A stretch of 58,007 nucleotides of DNA from the NCBI GenBank assembly GCA_947632175.1, contig CANROC010000019.1:1-58007 (forward strand), in the 5' to 3' direction. The notes under the pieces were generated by a model that worked only from the letters and a program-made list of their open reading frames with translations, was not told where the DNA came from and ran no database searches. The number at the start of each line of letters is the position of its first letter. Positions within the stretch are counted from its first letter, which is position 1. The position numbers were made by a program, and so were the translations under genes. The DNA is from an uncultured Oscillospiraceae bacterium. GTDB lineage: Bacteria; Bacillota; Clostridia; Oscillospirales; Oscillospiraceae. Below, in pieces: positions 49,170-57,745 of this stretch.

Positions 49170-49755
49170 TCGCCTCTCCCCCTTCCTGTTGCTGGGCTAA
49201 AAGCTCTTGGTAGATGGCTTTCGCCTGATCCTCCGGCGTCTTACGCCGGTCTGTCCGTTCGATACTGCACAAGTCACGATTAGCGGCATAAAATTCGCTT
49301 TCGTGCTTGTCAAGTTTTTTATGCTTTGCCCGTTTTTGCCGGATAGCCAGCACACAGCCCCATAAGGTATCTGTGTCGATTGCCTGGAAATAGCCTAAAA
49401 ACGTCCACCAATGCAGGTAAGGGAGTGACCTTATCTCCATCCCGGCGACCTTATTGATGGCCGGGAAAATGAGCTGTTCGTCCTTCTCCCAGTCAAACGT
49501 TTTCGGCCCCGGACGATCTTCTGACACCCGACATTCCATAAATTCGATTGCCGCTTTGAGCGCGTCAGCGTAAATCTCGCGCGGCATAGCGGCAAAATCG
49601 ACATAGATGCGCTTCAAACAAATAAAGACCTTTTCGTTGTCGGAAAGGTCTTTATCGTTGTTGGCCGTAATGATTTTCAGAATACTCCGAAAATCGGTAC
49701 GTATAGCGTAGTCGTGTCCGTGGACGTTAAGCGTCTGCGGGAGCTGTCCCAACAT
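49159..49755 (-). CDS. Tail assembly chaperone, Gp15 family
   Basis: The protein has 198 residues from ATG 49755, with GGAGGG 8 nt upstream; the frame is open to 49848 but without a better start. LGQLPQTLNVHGHDYAIRTD is the Gp15 signature. It starts 28 nt inside the previous gene and runs into the tape measure gene, the position of the downstream half of a G/GT-type chaperone. I saw no clear -1 slippery site; its own start signals are adequate. Confidence 0.8.
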   Translation of the reverse strand: MLGQLPQTLNVHGHDYAIRTDFRSILKIITANNDKDLSDNEKVFICLKRIYVDFAAMPREIYADALKAAIEFMECRVSEDRPGPKTFDWEKDEQLIFPAINKVAGMEIRSLPYLHWWTFLGYFQAIDTDTLWGCVLAIRQKRAKHKKLDKHESEFYAANRDLCSIERTDRRKTPEDQAKAIYQELLAQQQEGGEANGG

Positions 49756-50263
49756 CGGCGTTTCCCTCCGATTTTTTCGGCTCCAAATCGTCAAGGTATT
49801 CCGCCATTCTCGCGCTCGATTTCTGCATTTCGGCGTTAGTGGCCTCAATAATGATGTTCCCTAACGCTTCAATCACATTCTCGCAAAAGAACCTTCCGCC
49901 CACGCTGGAAAACGGGTTACGCTTTGCAAAGATTTCATCCGCTTCATCCATGTCGAACACCGCATTGATACGGCGTTTAAGCTCGCTCTCCGCCTGTTTG
50001 ACGGCCCCCCAACCATCCTCAAAGCTGGGCGTGCCGTCGCTTTTGAGGTCAAGGGCTTTAAGCGGCGCTACAAGGCCCTCTAAGTCGCTGGTGAGCTGGT
50101 CGTACCTGTCCAAAATGGACAAGTCGGCGGGGCGCATATAAATCTTGCAGATCAGCTTCCCGAATTTGTTTTTGAGCGGAATTTCCCGCGTACCGTCGTC
50201 TACGACGCCGACAAGCGGGGCGTCTACCTTGGTTTTGGGCTTCATATTTGACTTGATAGACAT
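49727..50263 (-). CDS. Tail assembly chaperone-like protein (G-type)
   Basis: The protein has 178 residues. PLKNKFGKLICKIYMRPADL and later helical segments match the conserved first tail chaperone between the tail tube and tape measure genes. It overlaps the Gp15 gene. Confidence 0.7.
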   Translation of the reverse strand: MSIKSNMKPKTKVDAPLVGVVDDGTREIPLKNKFGKLICKIYMRPADLSILDRYDQLTSDLEGLVAPLKALDLKSDGTPSFEDGWGAVKQAESELKRRINAVFDMDEADEIFAKRNPFSSVGGRFFCENVIEALGNIIIEATNAEMQKSSARMAEYLDDLEPKKSEGNADVGTAPADA

Positions 50264-50286
50264 TTTTTACCTCCGTTTTAAAAAGT

Positions 50287-50313
50287 GGCGCGGGAGAAGA
50301 ATCCTCCCGCGCC
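50287..50313 (-). terminator. Terminator after the tail tube gene
   Basis: GGCGCGGGAG/CTCCCGCGCC 10-bp stem followed on the minus strand by ACTTTTT. It separates the abundant tail tube from the lower-expressed chaperones. Confidence 0.75.
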
Positions 50314-50334
50314 TGTTTGTTCGTGTGTAGCCGC

Positions 50335-50835
50335 TTATGCCGCGGCCCACTCGGTGATTGTGGGCTTGTTAGTTTTCATGTCGTACACGATCTTCTTCTT
50401 GACCATCGGCCCGAACGGGTTAATGGTGTAAGGAATCGCGTAGCCGGTGGTGTCGCCGCCCGTGGACTGCGGGACAAAGTACGCATCACGGACGTAGCAA
50501 TAGCCGGTCATGGTCTGCGCGGCGGCGTCAACCTCCGTGTAGAACGCCTCGGCGAACTTGCCCTTGATGTCGTCGTCACCGTACTTCTCCTGGATAGCGT
50601 TATCGAGCATCTTTTCATACATGACCCTATCGGGATCCATGTAGTAGGGGTCAACATCGACCTCCGGCTCATACCCGGAGTGAGTGACGGTAGCCTCGCC
50701 CAGAACGTTCTTAGACCGTTCAACGTCCGGGTTAAGCTCTTTGGTCAGCTCGTCGTTGTCCTTACCGATGGCCTCCCATTCCTCGCCGTCCCAGGAACCG
50801 AAAAACATACCGCGGTTACGTTCCTGCTTCGCCAT
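50335..50835 (-). CDS. Major tail (tube) protein
   Basis: The protein has 166 residues. MAKQERNRGMFFGSWDGEEW, DPYYMDPDRVMYEKMLDNAI and the C-terminal KPTITEWAAA match tail tube subunits of Firmicute siphophages. It is followed by a terminator, as for highly expressed structural genes. Confidence 0.8.
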   Translation of the reverse strand: MAKQERNRGMFFGSWDGEEWEAIGKDNDELTKELNPDVERSKNVLGEATVTHSGYEPEVDVDPYYMDPDRVMYEKMLDNAIQEKYGDDDIKGKFAEAFYTEVDAAAQTMTGYCYVRDAYFVPQSTGGDTTGYAIPYTINPFGPMVKKKIVYDMKTNKPTITEWAAA

Positions 50836-50839
50836 AATT

Positions 50840-51280
50840 TCACACCCTTCTATACTTTATTTTGAGTTGGATTTGATATTTCGCCGCGTCACTCCCGATT
50901 TCTGCGGGGTACGGGGTGAGCGTGGGGACAATGGATTTAATCGGCCCTTCGTTGATGGTGGGGAACTTCCGCTTTCTGTTTTGTTCCAGAATCCAGTCAA
51001 TGATCTCGGCATAAAAGCCGTGATTGGCAAGATTTTGTTGTACGTCGGGGCCATAGCTCTCTTTGCTTGCGAAAATGAAATTGACGGTTTGAATGTCCAG
51101 TGGAACTTCCTCGCCTAAAACATTCTCGCGGTACGCGATTTGTGACGGAACCGCGTAAATCGCGTATTCCGTGGGGTTTTCCGCAAGATAATCGACACGG
51201 AAACGGTGTTCGTCCGTAAGGGTCGGACAATCCATAAACCATTGTCGAAGCTGTTCTATGTCGTTAAACTCCTGCGACAT
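50840..51280 (-). CDS. Tail terminator/completion-like protein
   Basis: The protein has 146 residues. NPTEYAIYAVPSQIAYRENV is a common tail terminator-like phrase. It is placed between the neck proteins and the tube protein, as for the tail completion protein of siphophages. Confidence 0.65.
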   Translation of the reverse strand: MSQEFNDIEQLRQWFMDCPTLTDEHRFRVDYLAENPTEYAIYAVPSQIAYRENVLGEEVPLDIQTVNFIFASKESYGPDVQQNLANHGFYAEIIDWILEQNRKRKFPTINEGPIKSIVPTLTPYPAEIGSDAAKYQIQLKIKYRRV

Positions 51281-51722
51281 TCCGGGCCTCCTGTATGATG
51301 TCCTCTAAGTGATCGGCTTTCATGCGTTCAAACCAATAAGACCCTGCCAGGGGGTTAACGTCCGTGGCGTATTGCAATTCGCGCCCCGTAGGGTGCTTTT
51401 TCTGGCCGGGAGGACTAAAATACCTTGTCGGGATCCCGGTGTTGTCCTCAAAAACAGGGATATTCGGGCCATACACCTCGCCGTAATATTGGTAGTGCGC
51501 ATACGGGCCATCCCATTTGACCGTCCCGCTTCCGATTACCGTTGCGCCGTAGGCGTTTTTGGCAAGTGTGCCGGTTTCCCACGGGACATACGGTAAACAG
51601 TAGTCTATAACGGACTTGTCAATGACCTGTTGTACCTTTCCCCCTGTTTCGAGATTGAACTTTCGCAACATATCCGCCGCGCTTTTTGGCATGAATGTCT
51701 TTTTAACCTTGAAGCGTATCAT
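51264..51722 (-). CDS. Minor capsid / head-tail neck protein
   Basis: The protein has 152 residues from ATG 51722, overlapping the stop of the previous gene (ATGA). MPKSAADMLRKFNLETGGKV and YCLPYVPWETGTLAKNAYGA match HK97 gp10-like or minor capsid neck proteins. It links head and tail. Confidence 0.7.
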   Translation of the reverse strand: MIRFKVKKTFMPKSAADMLRKFNLETGGKVQQVIDKSVIDYCLPYVPWETGTLAKNAYGATVIGSGTVKWDGPYAHYQYYGEVYGPNIPVFEDNTGIPTRYFSPPGQKKHPTGRELQYATDVNPLAGSYWFERMKADHLEDIIQEARNVAGV

Positions 51723-52129
51723 TTCCCCACCACTTTCCAATGCGGGGCGTGTAGCGCCCTCCTATCGTCCGTGACACTGAGGACGGTGAACGCCTCATTT
51801 TGCTTGTGCAGATCGGCGGGAAGGGCCGTAGGTATCACGACTTCACCGCGCACGATTACGTCCCCGTTACCCAGGGTGAAAAGCCCCTCCACGTCCTCTG
51901 TCTTGGCATAAGTCAAAGGATCTACGTAGGTTTTTCCGCCAAAATCTGCGTCTGTGGGAATACGAATAGTGTACCTGTTGGCCGCTTGAAGTCCAGATGG
52001 GCCGACGTTGGATATAACGTCGCTATACCACGACACGTTTCTTATAACCGTGCCATGAAAAACGTCATTCCGGGTCACGCGATCCAGATGTGCATTAAAG
52101 ACGGTGATTGTCTCATTACACAGCTTCAT
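51719..52129 (-). CDS. Minor capsid / head-tail joining protein (DUF6751-like)
   Basis: The protein has 136 residues. KLCNETITVFNAHLDRVTRN at the start and YTIRIPTDADFGGKTYVDPL are hallmarks of a minor capsid or stopper protein. It overlaps its neighbour's stop by 4 nt. Confidence 0.7.
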   Translation of the reverse strand: MKLCNETITVFNAHLDRVTRNDVFHGTVIRNVSWYSDVISNVGPSGLQAANRYTIRIPTDADFGGKTYVDPLTYAKTEDVEGLFTLGNGDVIVRGEVVIPTALPADLHKQNEAFTVLSVTDDRRALHAPHWKVVGK

Positions 52130-52509
52130 ACGTCAACCCCTCTATACAACAGCGGGACGCCTCTATCGTCCTTTTCGCCCCAAAGCATGGAGCGGATTAT
52201 TTTGGTCATAGACGCCTCTGCGTCCTCGGCGCCCAGGGCCTTACCGAAAGATTCCGAATAGCCGTCCGTGTTGAACGACGTGACGGTGGGTTTATCAATT
52301 TGGGCCTCGGCCCCGGCGCCGCTGTCGATTTTGATAAGGGAGAGTATACAAAGCTTAACGGCGTCCGGCACGACGGCCATGTGCATTGTGACACGCGACG
52401 CGGTGAGCCGGTCAATCCGTTTGCGGGCCTTAAACTCATATAGCGTAAATTCCGCCTCAGATAGCTTTCCGCCCATGTCCTCATACTCTTGAAAAGTTAG
52501 GTACTGCAT
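52126..52509 (-). CDS. Head-tail connector (gp6-like)
   Basis: The protein has 127 residues. MQYLTFQEYEDMGGKLSEAE plus a small helical fold match the phage gp6-like connector that caps the portal. It lies after the capsid block. Confidence 0.7.
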   Translation of the reverse strand: MQYLTFQEYEDMGGKLSEAEFTLYEFKARKRIDRLTASRVTMHMAVVPDAVKLCILSLIKIDSGAGAEAQIDKPTVTSFNTDGYSESFGKALGAEDAEASMTKIIRSMLWGEKDDRGVPLLYRGVDV

Positions 52510-52522
52510 ACTCTCACCTCTA

Positions 52523-52909
52523 TCAAAGCTTATTGACTGTGACCTCGTATTCTGTGGAGGCCCCGCTTGCGTCCTTTACAGCCACAAGTACGGTGTTTTT
52601 TCCGGCGTCCCATGTGAGGGACGTGTTGTTTTCAACGGGCTTACCGTTCAAGGTCAGGGCTATTTCTGCGCCGCTGTCGGCGCTTGCCGCTCTTACCTTG
52701 TTGCGGTTGTTCGTCGTGTCCGCCGTGTAGCTTCTTTCGTCAGCCGAAAAAGCCGGGGTCAGCGTCAGCGCCCCGATGGAGAGACTTGATAAACTGGGAG
52801 TAACCGCCTCTGCGATAGTGGCCTGCGCGGACTTATTGACCACTTCGGCGGTGTCCGTACCCGTCCAATGCTTGCCCGATGTTCTCAGGCAGACGGACGG
52901 GAGGGACAC
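52523..52909 (-). CDS. Ig-like (cadherin-like beta sandwich) domain protein, possible capsid frameshift extension
   Basis: The protein has 128 residues as shown from GTG 52909, but no ribosome site precedes it. The frame is open well upstream into the 3' end of the major capsid gene, which is in the +1 relation reached by a -1 shift at GAGGGGGAATAA. The domain (LSSLSIGALTLTPAFSADER, LTLNGKPVENNTSLTWDAGK) is an Ig-like decoration fold. Such domains are often added to capsid proteins by programmed frameshifting; whether that happens here or it is a separate product is uncertain. Confidence 0.55.
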   Translation of the reverse strand: MSLPSVCLRTSGKHWTGTDTAEVVNKSAQATIAEAVTPSLSSLSIGALTLTPAFSADERSYTADTTNNRNKVRAASADSGAEIALTLNGKPVENNTSLTWDAGKNTVLVAVKDASGASTEYEVTVNKL

Positions 52910-52953
52910 GATAAAAGGGTTAGTAAGCGGCGTCCCGTCCCCTCCACCGGGGT

Positions 52954-53880
52954 TTATTCCCCCTCGGAGACGTTGAACTGGAGGCCGTCAGACTTGCGGT
53001 TAAGGATGAAAACGTCCTCGTCGCTTTCCTCAAAGTAGATGTACTTGCCCTCGGTGACGGCGCTGGGCGCGTCGAGCTGGGAAAACTCGTAGGACACGGG
53101 GGTGATGACCGCGGACGGATGGACAAGGAACATATTGATCTGCTTCGCGTCCTCCGCGACGGCCCATCCCTTGGTGAACGTGTACTTGGTTTTCATCAGG
53201 GAGGACGGGACGGAAACGATCTGCACCTCGTCCAGCCGGGACACGTTGCGGTTGATGGCGTTGCCGCTGTTGCCGGACACGTCGATATTCCGCTGGATCT
53301 TCTCGGCGTTAGCGAGCATCTTGCGGACGGGGGCGGTCACATAGAGGATCCTGCCGTTGGCCGGGACGCGGGCCTCGTCCATGGCCACCATCATGCTGTC
53401 AAAGACCTCAAGAATGTTGGCGCTGGTGAGGGCCGTGGTATCGGCGGTGTGGGGCTTGTATTCCTCGTCCTTCTCGTCGGCGGTAGTCCACAAGGTGAAA
53501 AGCTGGGAAATGGTGTAGGCGTCCATCTCCGGGAACTTCTGTGTCTCGTTGAACGTCTGCGTGATGTTGACGATGGAAGTGACCTCGTTGGTCTGATCAA
53601 TGTCCTTGGGATGAACCAGGGTAGACCACTTCCTGTGATGGGAAAGGGTCTTAGGCTCCCAGGAATTGTCGTAGTTGCGCGTTGCCATAGCGATAGTATC
53701 GCGGTCAGAATCAACGCGCCCGGTGGTGTCGATGCGGGGAATGTAGACGGTCTTGCCGTCCTCGCCCATGCGGTAGCGGCCATTGTTGGGGGTCGCGTAC
53801 AACGCGCCGAAATTCAGCACGTAGGGGAACGCCTGGGCCAGCGCCGTCGCATACTGAGCGGCATAGTTAATAGCGGGCAT
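52954..53880 (-). CDS. Major capsid protein
   Basis: The protein has 308 residues. MPAINYAAQYATALAQAFPY, WEPKTLSHHRKWSTLVHPKD and a C-terminal IYFEESDEDVFILNRKSDGL match a Clostridia-phage capsid family of the HK97 fold. It forms the head shell after the scaffold protein. Confidence 0.85.
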   Translation of the reverse strand: MPAINYAAQYATALAQAFPYVLNFGALYATPNNGRYRMGEDGKTVYIPRIDTTGRVDSDRDTIAMATRNYDNSWEPKTLSHHRKWSTLVHPKDIDQTNEVTSIVNITQTFNETQKFPEMDAYTISQLFTLWTTADEKDEEYKPHTADTTALTSANILEVFDSMMVAMDEARVPANGRILYVTAPVRKMLANAEKIQRNIDVSGNSGNAINRNVSRLDEVQIVSVPSSLMKTKYTFTKGWAVAEDAKQINMFLVHPSAVITPVSYEFSQLDAPSAVTEGKYIYFEESDEDVFILNRKSDGLQFNVSEGE

Positions 53881-53933
53881 AGTTTTTACTCCTTTTCAAA
53901 AATTTCGCCCTGCGTGTGTTATTACACGCCAGA

Positions 53934-54623
53934 TTACTCTTTCGGCGCCGGTCGGACGCCGTTAAAGTGGAACCCGAAAGGCGATTTGTCAGGCTCCGGC
54001 TTCGTAACGGGAAGTACGATCTTGGGAGGTTTTACGCCCTCTCCGGGCTGATTGCCCTTGGGAGGTTCGGGCGCGGGCGGCTGATCGGGCAGGATCGCAC
54101 CGGGGTCACTCTGCTTATAAGCGGTGACGTAATCGGTGAGGCCCAAAAGCGTCTCGCCGTCCATTTTCAGATCTTTTTCAACGGCTCCGCGGATGAAGTC
54201 GCGTTTTGCGGCGGCGCTGGAAAATTTGATTTTCTCGGCCTCCGTTCGGATGGCAAACTCGACGCGCTGTTTGGCCGTAGTCGCTTCCCAGGACTTACGG
54301 TCAGCCTCGTACTTGCTTGTCATACTCTCGATCTGTTTCTGGGCCTCCTTCAATTTGGAGGCGTCGGTCTGCGCGGCGTTGAGCTGATCCTGCAAGGTCT
54401 TAACGTCCGTGTCGCGGCCCGCAAGCTGTTTCTGCAAGGCGTCAATGGTAGCATTGAGGCCGTTGACAGTGGATTCATGCTTATCACGGGACACATACCC
54501 ACCTTCGGACAGATCCGCAAAGCGGACATGCTTTGTCTTGTCCGGCTGTCCGGCGTTGGCCTTGTCGATGGCCGCTTTGAACTGCGCGTAGGCTTCCGGG
54601 GACATAAGATCTTCAAGCTTCAT
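53934..54623 (-). CDS. Scaffold protein (GP20 family)
   Basis: The protein has 229 residues. Long charged helices and a coiled coil (IDALQKQLAGRDTDVKTLQDQLNA) plus KRDFIRGAVEKDLKMDGETL match the phage minor structural GP20/scaffold family that directs capsid assembly. Pro-rich C-terminus (DQPPAPEPPKGNQPGEG). Confidence 0.85.
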   Translation of the reverse strand: MKLEDLMSPEAYAQFKAAIDKANAGQPDKTKHVRFADLSEGGYVSRDKHESTVNGLNATIDALQKQLAGRDTDVKTLQDQLNAAQTDASKLKEAQKQIESMTSKYEADRKSWEATTAKQRVEFAIRTEAEKIKFSSAAAKRDFIRGAVEKDLKMDGETLLGLTDYVTAYKQSDPGAILPDQPPAPEPPKGNQPGEGVKPPKIVLPVTKPEPDKSPFGFHFNGVRPAPKE

Positions 54624-54732
54624 ACTTCTATCCTTTCTTCTCCGCGGCTGTGTGCCGGGAAAACGACAGTTTATCCCTCTTGTCGGGGAGGAAATTTTTT
54701 ATATCAAAGCTGTGTGCTGTGATACACGCATA

Positions 54733-54766
54733 AAAAACGCGTCCTGCGGTGTAATTTACCGTAGAA
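54733..54766 (-). terminator. Terminator or attenuator ahead of the scaffold and capsid genes
   Basis: GCGTTCTACGGT/ACCGCAGGACGC stem with mismatches, followed on the minus strand by GTTTTTTAT. The 267-nt gap 54624-54890 also has a CCCGTA/TACGGG hairpin at 54793-54820 or so. No gene is seen. A terminator inside the head operon would need antitermination or a later promoter. Confidence 0.55.
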
Positions 54767-54890
54767 CGCTTAATTTGCCCCTGTGAGGCCCCACGTTAGC
54801 CCGTATGAGCTTTTACGGGCTTTACCCGTGTGTGAGGACGTTTACAAAATGGAGCTGTTTAAGGGCCTGTTAAATCTTTTTGACGGGTCA

Positions 54891-56042
54891 TTATATTTTG
54901 ACTGGCTTAAAGCCCTCCACCGACAAGCGGGCGCTCCGGGGTTTGATGCCCGACGCCTGGGCCACGGCGTAGTATCTTTGAGTTAAGCTATTGATTGTGG
55001 CTTGACAATCCCGCCGTAGCTCCATGTCCTCGGCGTACCGGGCGGCGTTCGCCACGTCCTTTGCCCGCCTCACCTTTGTTTCGAGCTGTCGCATAAGTTG
55101 GCGGGCCTTGTACGTGGTGTAATGCTTTCCGTTGATTTCGCACCCGGCCCGGTTTTCCTCGGCCCATTTGTTAAGCTGGGTTTCGGAGTAGCGGCGTTTT
55201 GAATATTGCGTGGAAAAGCCCATAGCTATGTGCATACAATTCCACTCGCCGATAGGCCGGTCAAACCCTTCGTAATACCGTCCGTCCACGTCTCGAAAAT
55301 CTTCTCCGGCTTGCATCTTTTCAAATTCAGCCTTTAAGAACACTCGCCCTTGTACCGGCTCATGGTCGGGGGCAGAATGAGCGTGGGCGGACAGCTCCAC
55401 GGCGTCAAAGCCCAAAGCCTCCCCCATGGCAAGGGAGGCGTGTTGATTGATTTGATTTACGCCGTCTATGATATTCTGGCGTACCGCCGTGTCAAGGCGC
55501 CTGTGATAACCGCTGGGATAGAACACCTGTAAGCCGTTCGCCCCGATTTGCCGTATCACGTCCCGTGTAGCTGACTTGTAATCCGTCAGCCCCGTTGACG
55601 TTGCCATGATCGCGGTGTCAATAGCCCGCCTGTACGGTTCATCAACAAGCGTCGTATTTGACAGGTTAATAAGGCTTTTCGCTGTCTGTACGCTCACTTG
55701 CTGAGTAAAAAACGTGAGGCGGGTTTTGTCTATCGGCGTTAATGGGGTTTCTTGCAAAAAAGGCTTAAAACGCGGGTCGGTGTACCCTGCTGTTAGAGCC
55801 GTTTGATAGATCTCAAAAAGCTCCCGGACATTCAAAGCCGTAGCCTCTTGCAAAGCCGTGTTTATCTCGGCTATGCTCGCGCCCATTTCCGTCATAGCGA
55901 CAAGCTGATTGATACTTTTGGTGTTAAGCTCGCCGATTTTGAGGATTTGCGCGGCGATCTTCTTGATATACAAGCTGTTTATTTCGTCCAGCCGGTCAGT
56001 GATATGCTCTACGGCGGCTTCAAGCTCCTGTCCTGTCAGCAT
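54891..56042 (-). CDS. Minor capsid / MuF-type head protein
   Basis: The protein has 383 residues. The C-terminal region HSAPDHEPVQGRVFLKAEFE, EWNCMHIAMGFSTQYSKRRY and ENRAGCEINGKHYTTYKARQ matches Minor_capsid_2/MuF-type head morphogenesis proteins that sit at the portal vertex. The N-terminal half is helical and contacts the portal (inference). It overlaps the portal stop. No toxin domain is fused; the effector-like proteins at 1986-5048 are separate. Confidence 0.85.
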   Translation of the reverse strand: MLTGQELEAAVEHITDRLDEINSLYIKKIAAQILKIGELNTKSINQLVAMTEMGASIAEINTALQEATALNVRELFEIYQTALTAGYTDPRFKPFLQETPLTPIDKTRLTFFTQQVSVQTAKSLINLSNTTLVDEPYRRAIDTAIMATSTGLTDYKSATRDVIRQIGANGLQVFYPSGYHRRLDTAVRQNIIDGVNQINQHASLAMGEALGFDAVELSAHAHSAPDHEPVQGRVFLKAEFEKMQAGEDFRDVDGRYYEGFDRPIGEWNCMHIAMGFSTQYSKRRYSETQLNKWAEENRAGCEINGKHYTTYKARQLMRQLETKVRRAKDVANAARYAEDMELRRDCQATINSLTQRYYAVAQASGIKPRSARLSVEGFKPVKI

Positions 56043-57609
56043 TTATATCGCCTCCCGGCTTCGGAGGTTTAGGAGTTTTCTTTTTCTTCGGGTTATCTTT
56101 GTCCGTGTCCTCGGTGTCGTCGTCCGGGAGGGTCGGCAAGAGCTTATCCATGCCCTCCATTTTTTCGGAGGTCACAGCGGCGATAGCTTGCGCGGCCTGT
56201 TGCGCTGTTTCGCCAAAATACCACTGGCGGAACTCGGCTTTGCTGATGATGCCGCTATTAAGCAACGCTATACGCTCGTTCATCTGTTGCTCCGTATCAG
56301 TGAGTATGCTGTCGTCCCACTCAAAGGACACCTCATACTCACCTTCGGGCGCAAGGCCGTACAGCGTAGCGTACTTGTCCATAGCCCGGATAACGTCTCT
56401 GAGGCACGCTTCAAGAGCTTTTTGGTTATCAGCGACAGCGGCAAAAAACCTCTGCCGGTTGATTTTAAGCTCTGTCGCGGTTTTAGCTTCAAGGATTTGG
56501 TCAGATAGCGCCCCACGGCCCAGACAACAAAGATCCTCAATCCGCATAAGGAGCTGATTAAGGCCATTGACCAAAGAGCTGTCCCGGATTGCCGGGGAAA
56601 AGACTTCGTAAAGGTCACGCTCTCCTTTATCGGCGTCAACCGCCCGGAAAAGTCGCTGATTTAGCTTCGGCATTTCCAGCCCGCCGCCCTCGCCCTTTTT
56701 GGGCCGGAGGACAGTAGGATCTACGTCAATAGCAAGCTCGCTCGCCTCAAACTCCCACAACAAGCGGGAATACTGCATATCGGCCTCTTTTATCAGGTCT
56801 TTCGCCTTATGGAACACGGATTCGCCCATCGGACTTTCAGGGTCAACCGTATTAGAGGACGCAACTTTGAACCAGCCGAACATTTGACCGCCCGCGTTTT
56901 CAACGGTGGATTCCGGCTTTACCTCGGCCCACGCGGGAACATCGGACAAAGGAATTTCCGTGCCAAGGCTGTCACGCATATTAGACCTAAAAGCCCTCTG
57001 CGTGATCTGTACGTTACCGTCAGTCAAGACGTGCCGCTCTAACCGGGTGTACACCGTCTTACCGTCAAGGTAGGTATCGCGGAAAATCACATCGGACAGG
57101 TCGCCGTCGTCCCCAAAAGCTCCGGGGTACAGCGCCCAATCCATCGTCCAGTCCCAATAAATATGCTCGCCCTTCGGGTAAGGCTTGATAGTCATACCGC
57201 CTGCCGCGCACCCGGTTTCAAGCTTGCGGCGTAAGATAGCGATATTACGCTCAAATTCGTCTTTGAGGTATTGCGCCCGCGGGTTCATCTGTTCTTCGTC
57301 GCCAGCTACACCACCGGCGTCGGGTTCGCCGTTAACCGGGGTCGGCTTTTTGGCGGTAATATGCCACTTCATTTCAAGCACGATCTGGCGTGCCATTTCA
57401 GCGGCGATATGAGCGGGCAGATTAAGAGACTTTACCGTGTCTGACTTGAGCCAATCGGCTTTGTTGCAGTACATATTGTACCAAGTGTCAAGGGCTTGCA
57501 CCATTTCACTTGATAACGGCGTCTCTATCCGCTCCGCCGTTTCAACATCTTTAAACGGAAAAATCTTTCTCACCACCTGTTTTATGAGGTTCAATAAACG
57601 GGAAAACAC
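56020..57609 (-). CDS. Portal protein (SPP1 gp6-like)
   Basis: The protein has 529 residues from GTG 57609. The SSEMVQALDTWYNMYCNKAD and AAEMARQIVLEMKWHITAKK regions match the portal/minor capsid family of SPP1-type phages. Its C-terminus is Lys/Pro-rich and acidic (DTEDTDKDNPKKKKTPKPPK). Forms the dodecameric channel for DNA packaging. Confidence 0.9.
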   Translation of the reverse strand: MFSRLLNLIKQVVRKIFPFKDVETAERIETPLSSEMVQALDTWYNMYCNKADWLKSDTVKSLNLPAHIAAEMARQIVLEMKWHITAKKPTPVNGEPDAGGVAGDEEQMNPRAQYLKDEFERNIAILRRKLETGCAAGGMTIKPYPKGEHIYWDWTMDWALYPGAFGDDGDLSDVIFRDTYLDGKTVYTRLERHVLTDGNVQITQRAFRSNMRDSLGTEIPLSDVPAWAEVKPESTVENAGGQMFGWFKVASSNTVDPESPMGESVFHKAKDLIKEADMQYSRLLWEFEASELAIDVDPTVLRPKKGEGGGLEMPKLNQRLFRAVDADKGERDLYEVFSPAIRDSSLVNGLNQLLMRIEDLCCLGRGALSDQILEAKTATELKINRQRFFAAVADNQKALEACLRDVIRAMDKYATLYGLAPEGEYEVSFEWDDSILTDTEQQMNERIALLNSGIISKAEFRQWYFGETAQQAAQAIAAVTSEKMEGMDKLLPTLPDDDTEDTDKDNPKKKKTPKPPKPGGDINADRTGA

Positions 57610-57639
57610 CTTTTCACCGCCTTTTCTGGGAATATGAAA

Positions 57640-57661
57640 AGGGACGCCCTCTCAGGTGTCC
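57640..57661. terminator. Hairpin between portal and moron genes
   Basis: GGGACGCC/GGTGTCCC (one G-T pair) lies just upstream of the moron operator and promoter. It may insulate the two transcripts; there is no clear T run. Confidence 0.4.
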
Positions 57662-57663
57662 CA

Positions 57664-57681
57664 AGTCAAAAAGTTTTGATT
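57664..57681. promoter_or_regulatory. Operator for the moron promoter
   Basis: AGTCAAAAAGTTTTGATT matches the dispersed operator and overlaps the -35 box of the moron promoter, so the repressor probably controls this gene too. Confidence 0.6.
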
Positions 57682-57708
57682 GACAATTAGGGAAAAATGC
57701 GATACCAT
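57680..57708 (+). promoter_or_regulatory. Moron promoter
   Basis: TTGACA (57680-57685), 17 bp, TACCAT (57703-57708) on the plus strand, directed to the gene at 57746. The overlapping operator suggests repression or repressor-dependent timing. Confidence 0.7.
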
Positions 57709-57745
57709 TTTTATGGGATTTCACCCAAAAAAGGAGGTCGCTTTG

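Noticed and set aside
49700-49760. Programmed -1 frameshift between the tail chaperones (G/GT)
   Set aside because: The second frame is in the +1 register, the AAAAAAT run is not in slippery phase, and the Gp15 gene has its own GGAGGG and ATG.
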